NCBI RefSeq assembly: GCF_001190945.1
Contig: NZ_CP011112.1
Span: forward strand, 3,658,001-3,722,000
DNA: 64,000 bases
Direction of reading: 5' to 3'
Source of the DNA: Luteipulveratus mongoliensis
GTDB lineage: Bacteria > Actinomycetota > Actinomycetes > Actinomycetales > Dermatophilaceae
Position 1 is the stretch's first letter, and the number at the start of each line of letters is the position of its first letter. Under the pieces are notes generated by a model that was not told the DNA's origin, made no database searches, and saw only the letters and a program-made list of their open reading frames with translations. This document shows positions 40,837 through 50,276 of this stretch, piece by piece. The position numbers were made by a program, and so were the translations under genes.

Positions 40837-41652
40837 CTACTTGCCTTTCAGCCGGTCGACGACGGGAGCCATGGCCTGCATGCCGGCCTGGTTGACCGTC
40901 ACGTACGACACCCCGATCTCCTCGCGCCGCCGCTGCAGCTCTTCGACCATCTGGTCCGGTGACCCGCGCAGCAGCACCAGCGAGTCCTGCTCGATCAGGG
41001 TCTGCGCGTCGATGCCGATCGCGTTCTGCACCCAGCCGGGGACGTCGTCCCCCGCCGAGAACAGGTTCATCGAGATCTCGATGTCCTGAGCGCGATCGCC
41101 GGCCTTCTCCCGGAGGCCGTCAGCCACGCCACGAACCTCCTCGCGCGTCGCCAGCGGGCCGGCCCCGAGTGCGATGATGTCGGCGGTCTCGACAGCCAGG
41201 TCCATGGCCTTCGGGCCGTACGCCGCCACCATGACCGGAGTCCGTACGTCGCCGTCCAGCTCCCTCAGGTCCCGCACCGCCTGGCGCACCAGGTCACGGC
41301 GCTCAGCGGCCGAACCCCAAGGCATACCAAGCCTTTCGGTGAACTCCTTGGCCGCCGGTCGCCCGGTCCCGATACCGAGCATGAACCGGCCGTCCGTCAG
41401 CGCCGTCATCGAGTGCGCTTCCCAGGCGACCAGGTGCGGCGGTCGCATCGGCGCCGCCACCACGAAGGTGGCGACGTCGAGGTCGGCGACCCCCGCAGCC
41501 AGCGCCAGCGAAGGGAACGGTGACGGCAGCTGCAGCCCGTCAGGCATCAGCAGCGTGGAGTAACCGAGATCAGCGACCTGGCGAGCGAGCCCCGTCCACT
41601 GGTCGTTGTTCTGCGGCGTGGCGACGACACCGAAACGAAAAGCGTGAGCCAT
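40837..41652 (-). CDS. LLM class F420-dependent oxidoreductase
   Basis: A 271-aa TIM-barrel flavin-type oxidoreductase of the luciferase-like monooxygenase family. Marks are FRFGVVATPQN, the MRPPHLVAWEAHSMTALTDGRFMLGIGTG block, and VMVAAYGPKAMDLAVETAD. The family mostly uses the deazaflavin F420 in Actinobacteria; the substrate is unknown. At 271 aa it is slightly short for the family (about 290-350). It is transcribed toward the 50-bp palindrome, which should end its mRNA. Confidence 0.87.
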   Translation of the reverse strand: MAHAFRFGVVATPQNNDQWTGLARQVADLGYSTLLMPDGLQLPSPFPSLALAAGVADLDVATFVVAAPMRPPHLVAWEAHSMTALTDGRFMLGIGTGRPAAKEFTERLGMPWGSAAERRDLVRQAVRDLRELDGDVRTPVMVAAYGPKAMDLAVETADIIALGAGPLATREEVRGVADGLREKAGDRAQDIEISMNLFSAGDDVPGWVQNAIGIDAQTLIEQDSLVLLRGSPDQMVEELQRRREEIGVSYVTVNQAGMQAMAPVVDRLKGK

Positions 41653-41693
41653 GGGCGATCATCTCCTCGCTCCCTGACGGTACGCCGCCGAGG

Positions 41694-43328
41694 TCAGCAG
41701 CGGGTCTTGCTGCCCTCCCGCGTCACCACACCGTTCTGAGTCGCGATCTGACCATGCCAGCATCCGTCGGACGCCCGGGTACTGAAGTCCTGACTCGACG
41801 TCCCTGTGGCCCGGCGCTCCTCGCGAGGCACGATGTAGTTCCAGGTGGCCCGGCCGGCGTACGCGTTGTCCCAGGAGGTCCACGCTCCACGGGACGGGCC
41901 GCGGGCGACGAGCTGGTTGCCGCGGTCGGTGACCTTGATGTCCGTCGTGATGTCCCCAGCCGTTGTGGTGTCGATCCGACCGGTCAGGTCATAGCCGAAG
42001 CTCCAGGGCGCGTAGGTCGCTGGGCCGCGGCCCGCTGCGGTTCGGACGAATCCGGTGTCGGTCATCGTGGTGCTCTGGCCGTCCGTCGTCTCACCGTCCG
42101 CCCAGTAGTGGTGAGTCTTCTGCGCCACCTCGCGGTGCACCGTCGTCGTCACCGGTCCGTGCGAGGTGTTCAGCGTGCCAGTGGTCGTCAGTCCGTGCCG
42201 GCCGTTCAGGTCTGCCGTGAAGTACGCCCCGTCCTGACCGGTCGTGTTGCTGACCGCAGGGGTGGTCTGCTGAGGTGCGCGCACGGTCCCCGTCACCCGC
42301 GTCGAGTGCTCGTCCTGCCAGCTGCGGAAGGCCACTGGGACGTCCCAGCCACCACCGGCAGCACCGTCGACCTTGATGCTGACCTGATGCGCCTTGCCGT
42401 CCGTCATGCTCGCGACGAACGGTGTGAGGTCGAGCTGAACTGGCTTGATATCAAACGCTCTTGGCGCCGGGAGGACGTACCAGAGGAACGGGTTGGACCA
42501 GCCGCCGGTGTAGATGTGCGGGTAGGGCGTCGCGATCCCCGCGAGCCGACCGTCCACGTAGACCTGCAGCTCGCGCCACGGCCCTTGATCGGTCTTGCAC
42601 CAGTAGTCGTCGGGACTCTTGGTCGGCGCCGCGGTGTACCAGAACTCCTCGCAACCGCCACCCGAGCCGGTCGCATAGACGTCGGCGACCAGGCGCTCGG
42701 TGTTGGGCTTGATCGTCAACGTGCCGTGCGTGTCACCCGCTCCCCCGGTCGGGTCGGCCAGTGGCTGCACCTGCTCAGCGCCCTTCGCCGCCGGCCATCT
42801 CGCCGACGTGCCGTAGAACGTGAGGTCGACCGTGACATCGAGCACGCCGGTGTAGGTGTCATCGACGACGTTGCCGATCGACATCTGCACCTCCTGAGGG
42901 GAGCGCAGCAGCGTCGCGTAGTCCGTGACGTCGCGCTCGACGCTCCACTCGATGCCGTCGGCGGAGGGCTCGGGCGTGCTCGTCTTGAAGACCGGCACGC
43001 CGCCGACCTTGAGCCAGCCGAGGCGGTCGTACTGCCGGCCCTTCACGGCGCCGTGCATCGTGAGCACGACCTTGCTCCAGTCACCGGCGCACTGGGCCGG
43101 CGGCGTGAACGCACTGGTGTAGACGTTGAAGTCACGGAAGCCGTGATCGACGATCCGACTCGTGCAGCTCTTGGTGTTCGGCTTGGCGATCGGACGGTCC
43201 GCGGTGCGCGGGTTGTCGTGGTCGCTGCCGAAGTACGGCGGTACGTCCGCCGCGCCGCTCGTCGCCGCGGTGCCGGCCATGAGGGCCAACGCTCCCAGGG
43301 TCGCTGCCATCGTTCGTCGGACGCTCAT
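41694..43328 (-). CDS. Secreted PNGase A-like peptide N-glycanase
   Basis: A 544-aa exported protein with a signal peptide ending near residue 26 (SGAAD). It resembles plant/fungal peptide-N4-(N-acetylglucosaminyl)asparagine amidase A: CAGDWSKVVLTMHGAVKGRQYDRLGWLKVGGVPVFKTST, then PEPSADGIEWSVERDVTDYATLL, and VTVDLTFYG. This GRQYDR...RTSTAEP...W...KDVT order is the PNGase A core. Family members release N-glycans from glycoproteins. The C-terminal 150 residues are beta-rich and Thr-rich. The substrate in a soil actinomycete might be plant or fungal glycoprotein (inference). It lies 41 bp upstream of the LLM gene in the same direction. Confidence 0.82.
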   Translation of the reverse strand: MSVRRTMAATLGALALMAGTAATSGAADVPPYFGSDHDNPRTADRPIAKPNTKSCTSRIVDHGFRDFNVYTSAFTPPAQCAGDWSKVVLTMHGAVKGRQYDRLGWLKVGGVPVFKTSTPEPSADGIEWSVERDVTDYATLLRSPQEVQMSIGNVVDDTYTGVLDVTVDLTFYGTSARWPAAKGAEQVQPLADPTGGAGDTHGTLTIKPNTERLVADVYATGSGGGCEEFWYTAAPTKSPDDYWCKTDQGPWRELQVYVDGRLAGIATPYPHIYTGGWSNPFLWYVLPAPRAFDIKPVQLDLTPFVASMTDGKAHQVSIKVDGAAGGGWDVPVAFRSWQDEHSTRVTGTVRAPQQTTPAVSNTTGQDGAYFTADLNGRHGLTTTGTLNTSHGPVTTTVHREVAQKTHHYWADGETTDGQSTTMTDTGFVRTAAGRGPATYAPWSFGYDLTGRIDTTTAGDITTDIKVTDRGNQLVARGPSRGAWTSWDNAYAGRATWNYIVPREERRATGTSSQDFSTRASDGCWHGQIATQNGVVTREGSKTRC

Positions 43329-43412
43329 CGCGGGACCACCTTCTCGCTCAGCAGGGTAAGACCGGAGGTCACGTTATCGATCACACGTCACCCACGGACC
43401 CAATTGAGCCAG

Positions 43413-44048
43413 TCAGGCGTCGGACAGCTCGCGCGTCACGTTGGCCCGGGCCTCGGCTTCCCAGTGCTCCTGGGCGTACGCCGTGGTGAACAGTGACGGC
43501 TGGTCGAGCAGCGCCTGCAAGACCGCGGCGCGCCCGGTGGCGAAGGCGTCGTCGGGCACGGCGGCGTACTCCGCCCGGACATCCTGCACGTAGGCGTCGT
43601 AGCGCTCCAGCCCCGAGGCGAGGATCGCCAGGTCGGCGTCGAAGAGCACGGCCGCGTTGACGTCGCCGGCCGTCGAGGCGTGAGTCGCGGTCCCGCGTAC
43701 GAGGCGGGCCACCTCGGCGACAACACTCCAGGCCACGCCGGCCGACGTGAGCCAGACCTCCGCGCGCTGGGCCGAGAGCTCCTCGTTGCTCGCCCGCGCG
43801 GTCCAAGGCACCGCGACGTCGTAGACCACGTCGTGGAAGTACGCCGCCAGCACGATGGCTGGTCGGTCGATCCGCAGGTCCGGCGAGGCCGTACAGATCT
43901 CATCGATGCGGTCGAGCACCTCGGCCAGGTGCTGCACATCGTGGTAGTGCCGCCAGGGTTGTTCGTACGCCGCCACGAGGCGCTCCCCCAGCGTCACCTG
44001 ATCGCGCAGCGGCCAGGCGTGCCGCGCCCGGTCGGAGGCCGCGGACAT
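43413..44048 (-). CDS. HD-domain metal-dependent phosphohydrolase
   Basis: A 211-aa protein of the predicted HD superfamily. Metal ligands are visible in YHDVQHLAEVL, AAYFHDVVYD (the HD pair) and FDADLAILAS. An ENS/ERAS-like region (ASNEELSAQRAEVWL) follows the HD. Family members of this size are mostly uncharacterised nucleotide-type phosphohydrolases. It is two bases downstream of the small gene 44051-44413, so the two are translated together. Confidence 0.85.
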   Translation of the reverse strand: MSAASDRARHAWPLRDQVTLGERLVAAYEQPWRHYHDVQHLAEVLDRIDEICTASPDLRIDRPAIVLAAYFHDVVYDVAVPWTARASNEELSAQRAEVWLTSAGVAWSVVAEVARLVRGTATHASTAGDVNAAVLFDADLAILASGLERYDAYVQDVRAEYAAVPDDAFATGRAAVLQALLDQPSLFTTAYAQEHWEAEARANVTRELSDA

Positions 44049-44050
44049 CG

Positions 44051-44413
44051 TCAGTCGCGGTAGGCGATCTGCGTCTTGAGCTGACCGTCCGCGACCGTGG
44101 CATCGACGGTCTCCAGGCGACGGTCACGTGGCTGGTTGACCAGCGGAGCGGCCGTCTCGTTGAGCGCCTGGACGAACTTCTTGCCCGACATCATCGGCTG
44201 CCCGTCAGACGTGAGCTGGACGCGCGTCACACGCTGCACGTCGTCGAACATCACTGTCGCCATGACCTGCTCGGGGTCACCACCGAGCCGCTCCACCTCG
44301 GCAGCGCACTCCCGTCCGAGCTGGTCGGCGAGCTCGAGCAGCGCGGAAGGGGCAAGCGGCTCACCGCCGGCCTCTGCGCGCGGCTCCTCTTTGTTCCTGT
44401 TCCAGATAGCCAC
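44051..44413 (-). CDS. Small hypothetical protein
   Basis: A 120-aa soluble protein starting at a GTG, charged at the N-terminus (AIWNRNKEEPRAEAGGEP) and with a mixed alpha/beta body (LLELADQLGRECAAEVERLGG, VMATVMFDDVQRVTRVQLTSDGQ). No known domain is recognised. Its only contextual clue is tight coupling (2 bp) to the HD hydrolase gene. Confidence 0.65.
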   Translation of the reverse strand: MAIWNRNKEEPRAEAGGEPLAPSALLELADQLGRECAAEVERLGGDPEQVMATVMFDDVQRVTRVQLTSDGQPMMSGKKFVQALNETAAPLVNQPRDRRLETVDATVADGQLKTQIAYRD

Positions 44414-44551
44414 GGCGACACCATAGGGACAAAGGGGCCGTGCGCGCAGGACACTCGCACCGCGGGTCTCACATCCACCACACCCGAAGGGACGTACGGC
44501 CGGGTCCGCTCTCGTGGCAGGCTCGACACCACGAGCCGGGAGGCGGTGAGC

Positions 44552-45208
44552 ATGGCGGCAGCAGGAGCGCGTACGCGCCGCATTCTCGTGTGCGCGATCA
44601 CCGCAGTCGTCGGCACGGTCCTGCTTGCTCTCTCGCTCGGCACCGCGCCGGGCGACTCACGGTTCTACGGACTCACGCTCGCCCTGGCCGCGACCTGGGG
44701 TCTGGGAGCTGCCCTCTCCGGGCCGCTTCCCCTGTGGCGGTCGCGGGCCGGCGACCGCCCGGGGCAGGCTGCGCGACCAGCCCTGGCCGGCGTACTGACA
44801 GGGCTGAGCCTGACGCTCGTGTCCACCATGGGCGCGCTCGTGCTGGCTCAGGTGGAGTCCCTCCGGTCCGCCATCGACGACGTCATCGACATTGCGCAGC
44901 AGGGCAGCTATCCGGTTGTCGTGCTGCTCGCCCTGCTGACGGGTTCGGTCGAGGAGCTGTTCTTCCGCGGCGCGCTCTACGACGCGCTGCGTGACTGGCA
45001 CCCGGCCGAGGTGACCGTGGCGGCGTACGCGCTCATCACCGTTGCGACCGGCAACCTCATGCTGATCGTGGCGGCCGTCCTGCTCGGCGGGGTCACGGCG
45101 CGACAGCGCCAGGTCACCGGCGGCGTCCTGGCCCCAATACTCACCCACGTGATCTGGTCACTGGGCATGGTGTCGGTGCTCCCTGCAGTCCTGGAGGTCA
45201 CGTCATGA
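44552..45208 (+). CDS. CPBP family intramembrane metalloprotease
   Basis: A 218-aa multi-helix membrane protein from the ATG at 44552, chosen because GGGAGG is eight bases upstream; a GTG at 44546 is too close. The CPBP/Abi motif 1 EELFFRG (glutamates and arginine), the ITVATGN segment and the final THVIWS histidine are present, so it should be an active intramembrane protease. Homologues range from prenyl-protein proteases to immunity proteins for bacteriocins; none is implied here. It overlaps the next gene by ATGA. Confidence 0.85.
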   Translation: MAAAGARTRRILVCAITAVVGTVLLALSLGTAPGDSRFYGLTLALAATWGLGAALSGPLPLWRSRAGDRPGQAARPALAGVLTGLSLTLVSTMGALVLAQVESLRSAIDDVIDIAQQGSYPVVVLLALLTGSVEELFFRGALYDALRDWHPAEVTVAAYALITVATGNLMLIVAAVLLGGVTARQRQVTGGVLAPILTHVIWSLGMVSVLPAVLEVTS

Positions 45209-46176
45209 CACGTCGGGTTCTCGTTACTGGAGTCACCGGATATCTCGGGTCCAGGCTGGTGGTCCCACTTCTCGAATCTGGTTGGGACGTCAGGGTTCTC
45301 GCGCGTACGCCGGCCAAGCTCGACCGACACCCGTGGCGCAGCCAGGTGGAGGTTGTGCAGGGCGACGCGACCGATACGGACACCGTCGAAGCCGCGATGC
45401 AGGACGTCGCTGTCGCCTACTACCTCCTGCACTCGATGGATGGTGCCGGTGACCTCGCGGATCGCGATCATGAGATGGCCAAGACCTTCGCCGACGCGGC
45501 TGCGGCGGCCGGCGTCGAGCGCATCGTCTATCTCGGCGGGCTCCACCCGGCCGGCCAGGATCTGTCCGAGCACCTCGCGTCGAGGGCGGACGTCGGGCAG
45601 GTCTTCCTCGACGGCGAGGTGCCGGCAGTCGTCCTCCAAGCCGCCATCCTGATCGGCTCCGGCTCGGCGTCGTTCGAGATGCTGCGGCACCTCACCCACC
45701 GGCTCCCGGTGATGCTCACCCCGCGGTGGGTGCGTAGTCGTATCCAGCCGATCGCGATCGACGACGTCCTCCACTACCTGGTGGGTGCTGCAGATCTCCC
45801 GTCGACGGTCAACCGGACCTTCGACGTCGGCGGGCCGGACGTCCTGACCTATCAGCAGATGATCGAGGGATTCGCGGACGTGGCCGGGCTGCACCGCCGC
45901 CTGGTCCTGATCGCTCCCGTGCTCACTCCGCAGCTCGCGAGCCTATGGGTCGGACTGGTCACACCGGTCCCGTCATCGATAGCCCGACCGCTGGTCGACA
46001 GCCTCGTGCACGATGTCGTGTGCGGTGAGCACGACATCGACCAGTGGGTCCCGGCACCCGAAGGCGGCGCCACGTCGTACACCGAGGCCGTACGCCGGGC
46101 GCTCACCCCGCGCGAGGACCTCAGTCCCCCGCCTGCGGCGAGCGTCTGGCCGGGTGACCCCGACTGGGTCGGCTGA
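45205..46176 (+). CDS. NAD(P)-binding atypical SDR (YbjT-like)
   Basis: A 323-aa extended/atypical SDR. The glycine motif TGVTGYLGSRLV, the LARTPAKL strand, and VYLGGLHPAGQDLSEHL are typical of NAD(P)H-binding YbjT/NmrA-like proteins. YxxxK is replaced by the divergent active site of that subfamily, so it may act as a reductase or a cofactor-binding regulator. The start overlaps the stop of the CPBP gene (ATGA), showing translational coupling. Confidence 0.85.
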   Translation: MTRRVLVTGVTGYLGSRLVVPLLESGWDVRVLARTPAKLDRHPWRSQVEVVQGDATDTDTVEAAMQDVAVAYYLLHSMDGAGDLADRDHEMAKTFADAAAAAGVERIVYLGGLHPAGQDLSEHLASRADVGQVFLDGEVPAVVLQAAILIGSGSASFEMLRHLTHRLPVMLTPRWVRSRIQPIAIDDVLHYLVGAADLPSTVNRTFDVGGPDVLTYQQMIEGFADVAGLHRRLVLIAPVLTPQLASLWVGLVTPVPSSIARPLVDSLVHDVVCGEHDIDQWVPAPEGGATSYTEAVRRALTPREDLSPPPAASVWPGDPDWVG

Positions 46177-46254
46177 CAACGGCGTACGACTGCATTCGCC
46201 GGCCGTGCATCTGTGGGCCATCGCCGGGTTCCCGGGCCCTTCTTGACTGGACCC

Positions 46255-47832
46255 ATGGACGTCTCACGCAGAAGCCTGCTCATCGGCGCGCTCGGCACCG
46301 GCATCGCCGCTGTCCCCTTGATCGCGGAAGCCTCCCCTCTTCGCGTCAGCGCTCGAACCGATCCCTTCACCCTTGGCGTCGCCTCCGGGGACCCGACTGC
46401 GGACGGCGTCGTGCTGTGGACCCGCCTGGCCCTCAACCCGCTCGATGAGTCAGGTCTCGGTGGTATGCCGAACCGGCCGGTCAGCGTGCGGTACGAGGTC
46501 GCGGACGACGAGAAGTTCCGCCGCGTCGTCCGCCGCGGCGCCCAGGTCGCCCGGCCCGAGTCGGCCCACAGCGTGCATGTCGAGCTGAGCGGTCTGCGTC
46601 CGGGCCGGGAGTACTACTACCGGTTCCGCGTCGGTACCCACGTCAGTCCGGCCGGTCGTACGGTCCTCGCGCCGGCCGGCCACGAGCTCGCGTCCGGCCT
46701 CTCGATGGCCTTCGCCTCGTGCTCGCAGCTCGAGCACGGCTGGTTCACGGCGTACCGGCGGATGGCCGAGGACCAGCCCGACCTCGTGCTGCACCTCGGC
46801 GACTACCAGTACGAGTACAAGGCCGGTGCCTACGAAGGGCGAGGAGGCAACGTACGAGATCACGCCGGTCCCGAGACCGTCGACCTCGCGAGCTATCGCC
46901 TGCGTCACGCGCAGTACAAGAATGACCCCGATCTGCAGGCGGCGCACGCCATCGCGCCGTGGCTGGTGGTCTTCGACGACCATGAGGTCGACAACAACTG
47001 GGCAGATGAGGTCCCTGAGAACACCAAGGCGGATGAGTGGAACGACACGGCTGCGCGCTTCCGCGTCCGTCGTGCCGCCGCGTTCAAGGCGTACTACGAG
47101 AACATGCCGTTGCGCCACTCCAGCATCCCGAACGGGCCGGACATGCAGATCTACCGTCGCCTGCAATGGGGCCGGCTCGCCAGCTTCCACATGATGGATA
47201 CTCGCCAGTACCGCGACGACCAGGCGTGCGGCGACAGCTGGCAGAAGAACTGTGACGCCCGCCTCGACGAGAGCCGGACGATCACCGGTCCACGCCAAGA
47301 GCGTTGGCTGCTCGAAGGATTCAAGGCTTCCCGGGCCCGGTGGGACATCCTTGGTCAGCAGGTCTTCTTCGCCGAGAAGGACCGCAACGCCTCCGCAGAC
47401 ATCACCGACGTGTCGATGGACGGATGGGACGGGTACGCCGCGTCTCGCCGACGGATCACGCAGGGCTGGGTCGACGCGCGCGTACGCAACCCGATCGTGC
47501 TGACCGGCGACGTGCACCGCAACTGGGCCAACGACCTCAAGGTCGACTACCGCGACCCGAGCGCACCCGTCGTCGGATCCGAGCTGGTCTGCACCTCGAT
47601 CACGTCCACCGGTGACGGAGACGGCTCGACGGTCGAGCCCACCATGCCGACCAACCCCCACCTGAAGTTCTACAGCGACGACCGTGGCTACGTCCGTACG
47701 CGCATCACCCCGGGCGCGATGCGGGCCGACTTCAGGGTGATCGATTCGGTTGCTACGCAAGGCGGTTCGGTCTCCACGAAGGCGTCTTACCAGGTGCTTG
47801 ACGGTCAGCGCGGACTGCAGCGCGCGCTCTGA
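46255..47832 (+). CDS. phoD: PhoD-type alkaline phosphatase
   Basis: A 525-aa exported phosphodiesterase/phosphatase from the ATG at 46255. A twin-arginine-type signal (SRRSLLIGALGTG) leads to an N-terminal fibronectin-like PhoD_N domain (FTLGVASGDPTADGVVLWTRL). The calcium/iron-binding core has HLGDYQYEY, FDDHEVDNNWAD, and TGDVHRNWANDL. The second iron/calcium-type cysteine motif (ASCSQLEHGW) is present. Such enzymes release phosphate from diesters and teichoic acids. The family is usually induced by phosphate starvation, but no PHO box was found by eye. Confidence 0.92.
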   Translation: MDVSRRSLLIGALGTGIAAVPLIAEASPLRVSARTDPFTLGVASGDPTADGVVLWTRLALNPLDESGLGGMPNRPVSVRYEVADDEKFRRVVRRGAQVARPESAHSVHVELSGLRPGREYYYRFRVGTHVSPAGRTVLAPAGHELASGLSMAFASCSQLEHGWFTAYRRMAEDQPDLVLHLGDYQYEYKAGAYEGRGGNVRDHAGPETVDLASYRLRHAQYKNDPDLQAAHAIAPWLVVFDDHEVDNNWADEVPENTKADEWNDTAARFRVRRAAAFKAYYENMPLRHSSIPNGPDMQIYRRLQWGRLASFHMMDTRQYRDDQACGDSWQKNCDARLDESRTITGPRQERWLLEGFKASRARWDILGQQVFFAEKDRNASADITDVSMDGWDGYAASRRRITQGWVDARVRNPIVLTGDVHRNWANDLKVDYRDPSAPVVGSELVCTSITSTGDGDGSTVEPTMPTNPHLKFYSDDRGYVRTRITPGAMRADFRVIDSVATQGGSVSTKASYQVLDGQRGLQRAL

Positions 47833-47840
47833 ACGGACCG

Positions 47841-47873
47841 GGGCGTCCGCGACCAGCACGGTCGCGGACGCCC
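47841..47873. terminator. Bidirectional hairpin terminator
   Basis: A perfect 14-bp stem (GGGCGTCCGCGACC and its complement) closes on a five-base loop, between the convergent phoD-type gene and the next secreted gene. Confidence 0.8.
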
Positions 47874-47882
47874 GAAGCGTGA

Positions 47883-48554
47883 TCAGCTCTTGCCGGGTGT
47901 GCAGGGCGGCGGGTCCGCAGGCGGCTTGACGTCACCGGTGGCGTACGGCAGTGGCGCGTCCTTGACCTGATAGCCGCGACCGGAGGCGTACGACGTGAAC
48001 GGCGCCGGTGCCATGCCCATCCGATGGCATCGACCGTCCACAACGCCCCATGAGAAGCCCATCCGGTCGAACTTCTTGCCACGTGGGTCGTCGTAGACCG
48101 AGAACGACATCCGCTCGCCCTTGGGGAAGTCCACGCCACCGTCCACGACACCGGAGACCACGGCCACGGGACCGGTCGCCATGACGTAGTCGACCTTGAC
48201 GCTCCCCTTGTGGTGCTTGATCGAGCCATCGGGCATCGGCTCCGGGTGGTCGATCTTGACGCTGCCATGAGCAGCGCCGAAGACGATCTGGCCGTTCTCG
48301 ATCTTGTAGGGGTTGCCATGAGCGTCAAACGTGAAGCGCCGCAACGGGTTCTGCGGGTCGACGCTGTAGCGCACCCAGGCGTCGCCGGTCACGTGACCTT
48401 CGGTGTGAGGCTGCACGACCGCCGCGAGGGTGCCAGTCGCGTGCGGTGCAGCGACCGCGCGAGTGCCCTGGACGAGGGCCGCGCAGCCCAGGACCGCCAC
48501 GACGGCCGTTGCGGCAAGAGTTCGTTTGCGTGCTCGGGTCAGGCTCGGATTCAT
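47883..48554 (-). CDS. Secreted hypothetical protein
   Basis: A 223-aa exported protein from the ATG at 48554, set by AGGAG eight bases upstream; the long upstream open frame lies in another gene's shadow. The signal peptide (TLAATAVVAVLGCAALVQG) may end near AVAAP. The mature domain is beta-rich: HVTGDAWVRYSVDPQNPLRRFTFDAHGNP, then VVSGVVDGGVDFPKGERMSFSVYDD and FSWGVVDGRCHRMG. The pattern repeats in similar actinobacterial secreted proteins, with no assigned function. Two cysteines lie near the C-terminus. Confidence 0.7.
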   Translation of the reverse strand: MNPSLTRARKRTLAATAVVAVLGCAALVQGTRAVAAPHATGTLAAVVQPHTEGHVTGDAWVRYSVDPQNPLRRFTFDAHGNPYKIENGQIVFGAAHGSVKIDHPEPMPDGSIKHHKGSVKVDYVMATGPVAVVSGVVDGGVDFPKGERMSFSVYDDPRGKKFDRMGFSWGVVDGRCHRMGMAPAPFTSYASGRGYQVKDAPLPYATGDVKPPADPPPCTPGKS

Positions 48555-48675
48555 CTGTGGCTCCTGGTCAGTTCGTCCGGACGGTCTGTCCGTTCCGTCG
48601 AACTTCCCAGTGCTGCAACGGTTCTCGGCTCCCTCGCAGGTGGGGTACCACTCCCACGCTGGTGTGGGATCCGCC

Positions 48676-50172
48676 TCAGCTGCTCGGCTTGCTCTCCCGC
48701 CAGGTGCGCTCGAAGGGCAGCCGCCACGCGTGCGGAGCGACCAGCTGGTGGATGGCGTTCGGTCCCCAGCTGTCCTGCGGGTAGGGCTTGACCAAGGGTG
48801 GGTCGTCCAGCAACGCCGCCGATCGCTCCCACAGGCTCTCGATGCCTTCGGACGTGGTGAACAACGTGTGGTCCCCGCGCATCGCATCGAGGATCAGCCG
48901 CTGGTAGGCCTCGAGGACGTCCTCCGCCTCCTGCGTCTCTCGGGTGGCGAACTGCATCGACAGCTTCTCCAGGCGCATCCCGGGTCCCGGTCGCTTGCCA
49001 TAGAACGAGAGCGAGAGCTTGGAGGCGTCAGCCAGGTCGAAGGTGAGGTGGTCCGGCCCCTGCGTCCCGACTCCCGAACCGGGCGGGAACATGCTCTTGG
49101 GCGCCTGGCGGAAGGCGATCGAGATGATCCGCTGCCCCTCAGCCAGCCGTTTGCCCGTACGCAGGTAGAACGGCACGTCCGCCCAGCGCCAGTTGTCGAT
49201 CTCGCACTTCATGGCGATGAACGTCTCGGTGTCGGAGTCCGGCGACACGCCCTCCTGGTCGCGGTAGCCGGCGTACTGACCCCGCACGACGTTCTGCGGG
49301 TCGATCGGCATCAGCGACCGGAAGACCTTGTTCTTCTCCTCGCTGATCGCGCGCGGCTCCAGCGCGGTCGGCGGCTCCATCGCGACGAACGCGAGCACCT
49401 GCAGCAGGTGCGTCACGACCATGTCCTTGTACGCCCCGGTCGCCTCATAGAACTCGGCCCGGTTGTCGAGGCCGAGCTTTTCGGGGATGTCGATCTGCAC
49501 GTGGTCGATGAAGGTGCGGTTCCAGATGGGCTCGAAGAGTCCGTTGGCGAACCGGAAGGCCAGGATGTTCTGGGCCGCCTCCTTGCCAAGGAAGTGGTCG
49601 ATCCGGAAGATCTGATCCTCCGAGAACGTCTGGTGTATCTCGGCATTCAGCGCTACGGCGCTCGCCAGGTCGGTGCCGAACGGCTTCTCCATCACGACCC
49701 GCGAACGGTCGACCAGGTCTGCGGCAGACAGCATGGCGATCACCGCGCGGGCCGCCTTCGGCGGGACGCTCAGGTAGTGCAGGCGGCGTACGCCCTCGCC
49801 CAGCTCGGCCTCGGCGTCCTTGACGGCCTTGGCCAACGCCTCCGGCCCGGCGCCCTGCGGCACATAGTGCAGGCGGGCCGCGAACTCCTTCCAGTCCGCA
49901 TCCGTGAGCGGCTTGGCGCTGAACTCGTCCAACGCCTTCTTGGCGAAGTCACGGAAGCCCTCGTCGTCGTACTCCTCGAGCGACGTACCGACGACCTGTA
50001 CGTCCGGAGTCAGGTCGGACAGCGTCAGGTGCGCGAGACCAGGAATCAGCTTGCGCCGACCCAGGTCGCCGGTCGCGCCGAACAGCACGACGACATGCGG
50101 CGCGGTTGGCTCGCTGTCCAGCCGTCGCCGGCTGCTCGGGTGCGGGTAGGCGATGCTCTCGTCGTTGCCCAT
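48676..50172 (-). CDS. zwf: Glucose-6-phosphate 1-dehydrogenase
   Basis: A 498-aa enzyme of the oxidative pentose phosphate route, oxidising glucose-6-phosphate to 6-phosphogluconolactone. The start at 50172 gives a normal N-terminus; a start at 50304 would extend into the divergent gene. The cofactor motif is GATGDLGRRKL, the catalytic RIDHFLGKE (about residue 187) is intact, and the C-terminal domain has FRSLMPIDPQNVVRGQYAGY. No opcA, tal, tkt or pgl gene is nearby, unlike the usual actinobacterial cluster, so this may be a second copy. Confidence 0.94.
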   Translation of the reverse strand: MGNDESIAYPHPSSRRRLDSEPTAPHVVVLFGATGDLGRRKLIPGLAHLTLSDLTPDVQVVGTSLEEYDDEGFRDFAKKALDEFSAKPLTDADWKEFAARLHYVPQGAGPEALAKAVKDAEAELGEGVRRLHYLSVPPKAARAVIAMLSAADLVDRSRVVMEKPFGTDLASAVALNAEIHQTFSEDQIFRIDHFLGKEAAQNILAFRFANGLFEPIWNRTFIDHVQIDIPEKLGLDNRAEFYEATGAYKDMVVTHLLQVLAFVAMEPPTALEPRAISEEKNKVFRSLMPIDPQNVVRGQYAGYRDQEGVSPDSDTETFIAMKCEIDNWRWADVPFYLRTGKRLAEGQRIISIAFRQAPKSMFPPGSGVGTQGPDHLTFDLADASKLSLSFYGKRPGPGMRLEKLSMQFATRETQEAEDVLEAYQRLILDAMRGDHTLFTTSEGIESLWERSAALLDDPPLVKPYPQDSWGPNAIHQLVAPHAWRLPFERTWRESKPSS

Positions 50173-50276
50173 GAGTCCGATCCTGCCACCGGAACGGGGA
50201 ACCGCGCTGGTGGCCCGCCGCGTCCGTTCTGAGGGCGGCTGGCCGGTCGCCCGATGACAGGAAGAAAGGCCCCACG

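Noticed and set aside
44552-45208. Bacteriocin immunity protein of the CPBP family
   Set aside because: There is no bacteriocin or export gene next to it; it is coupled to an NAD-binding protein.
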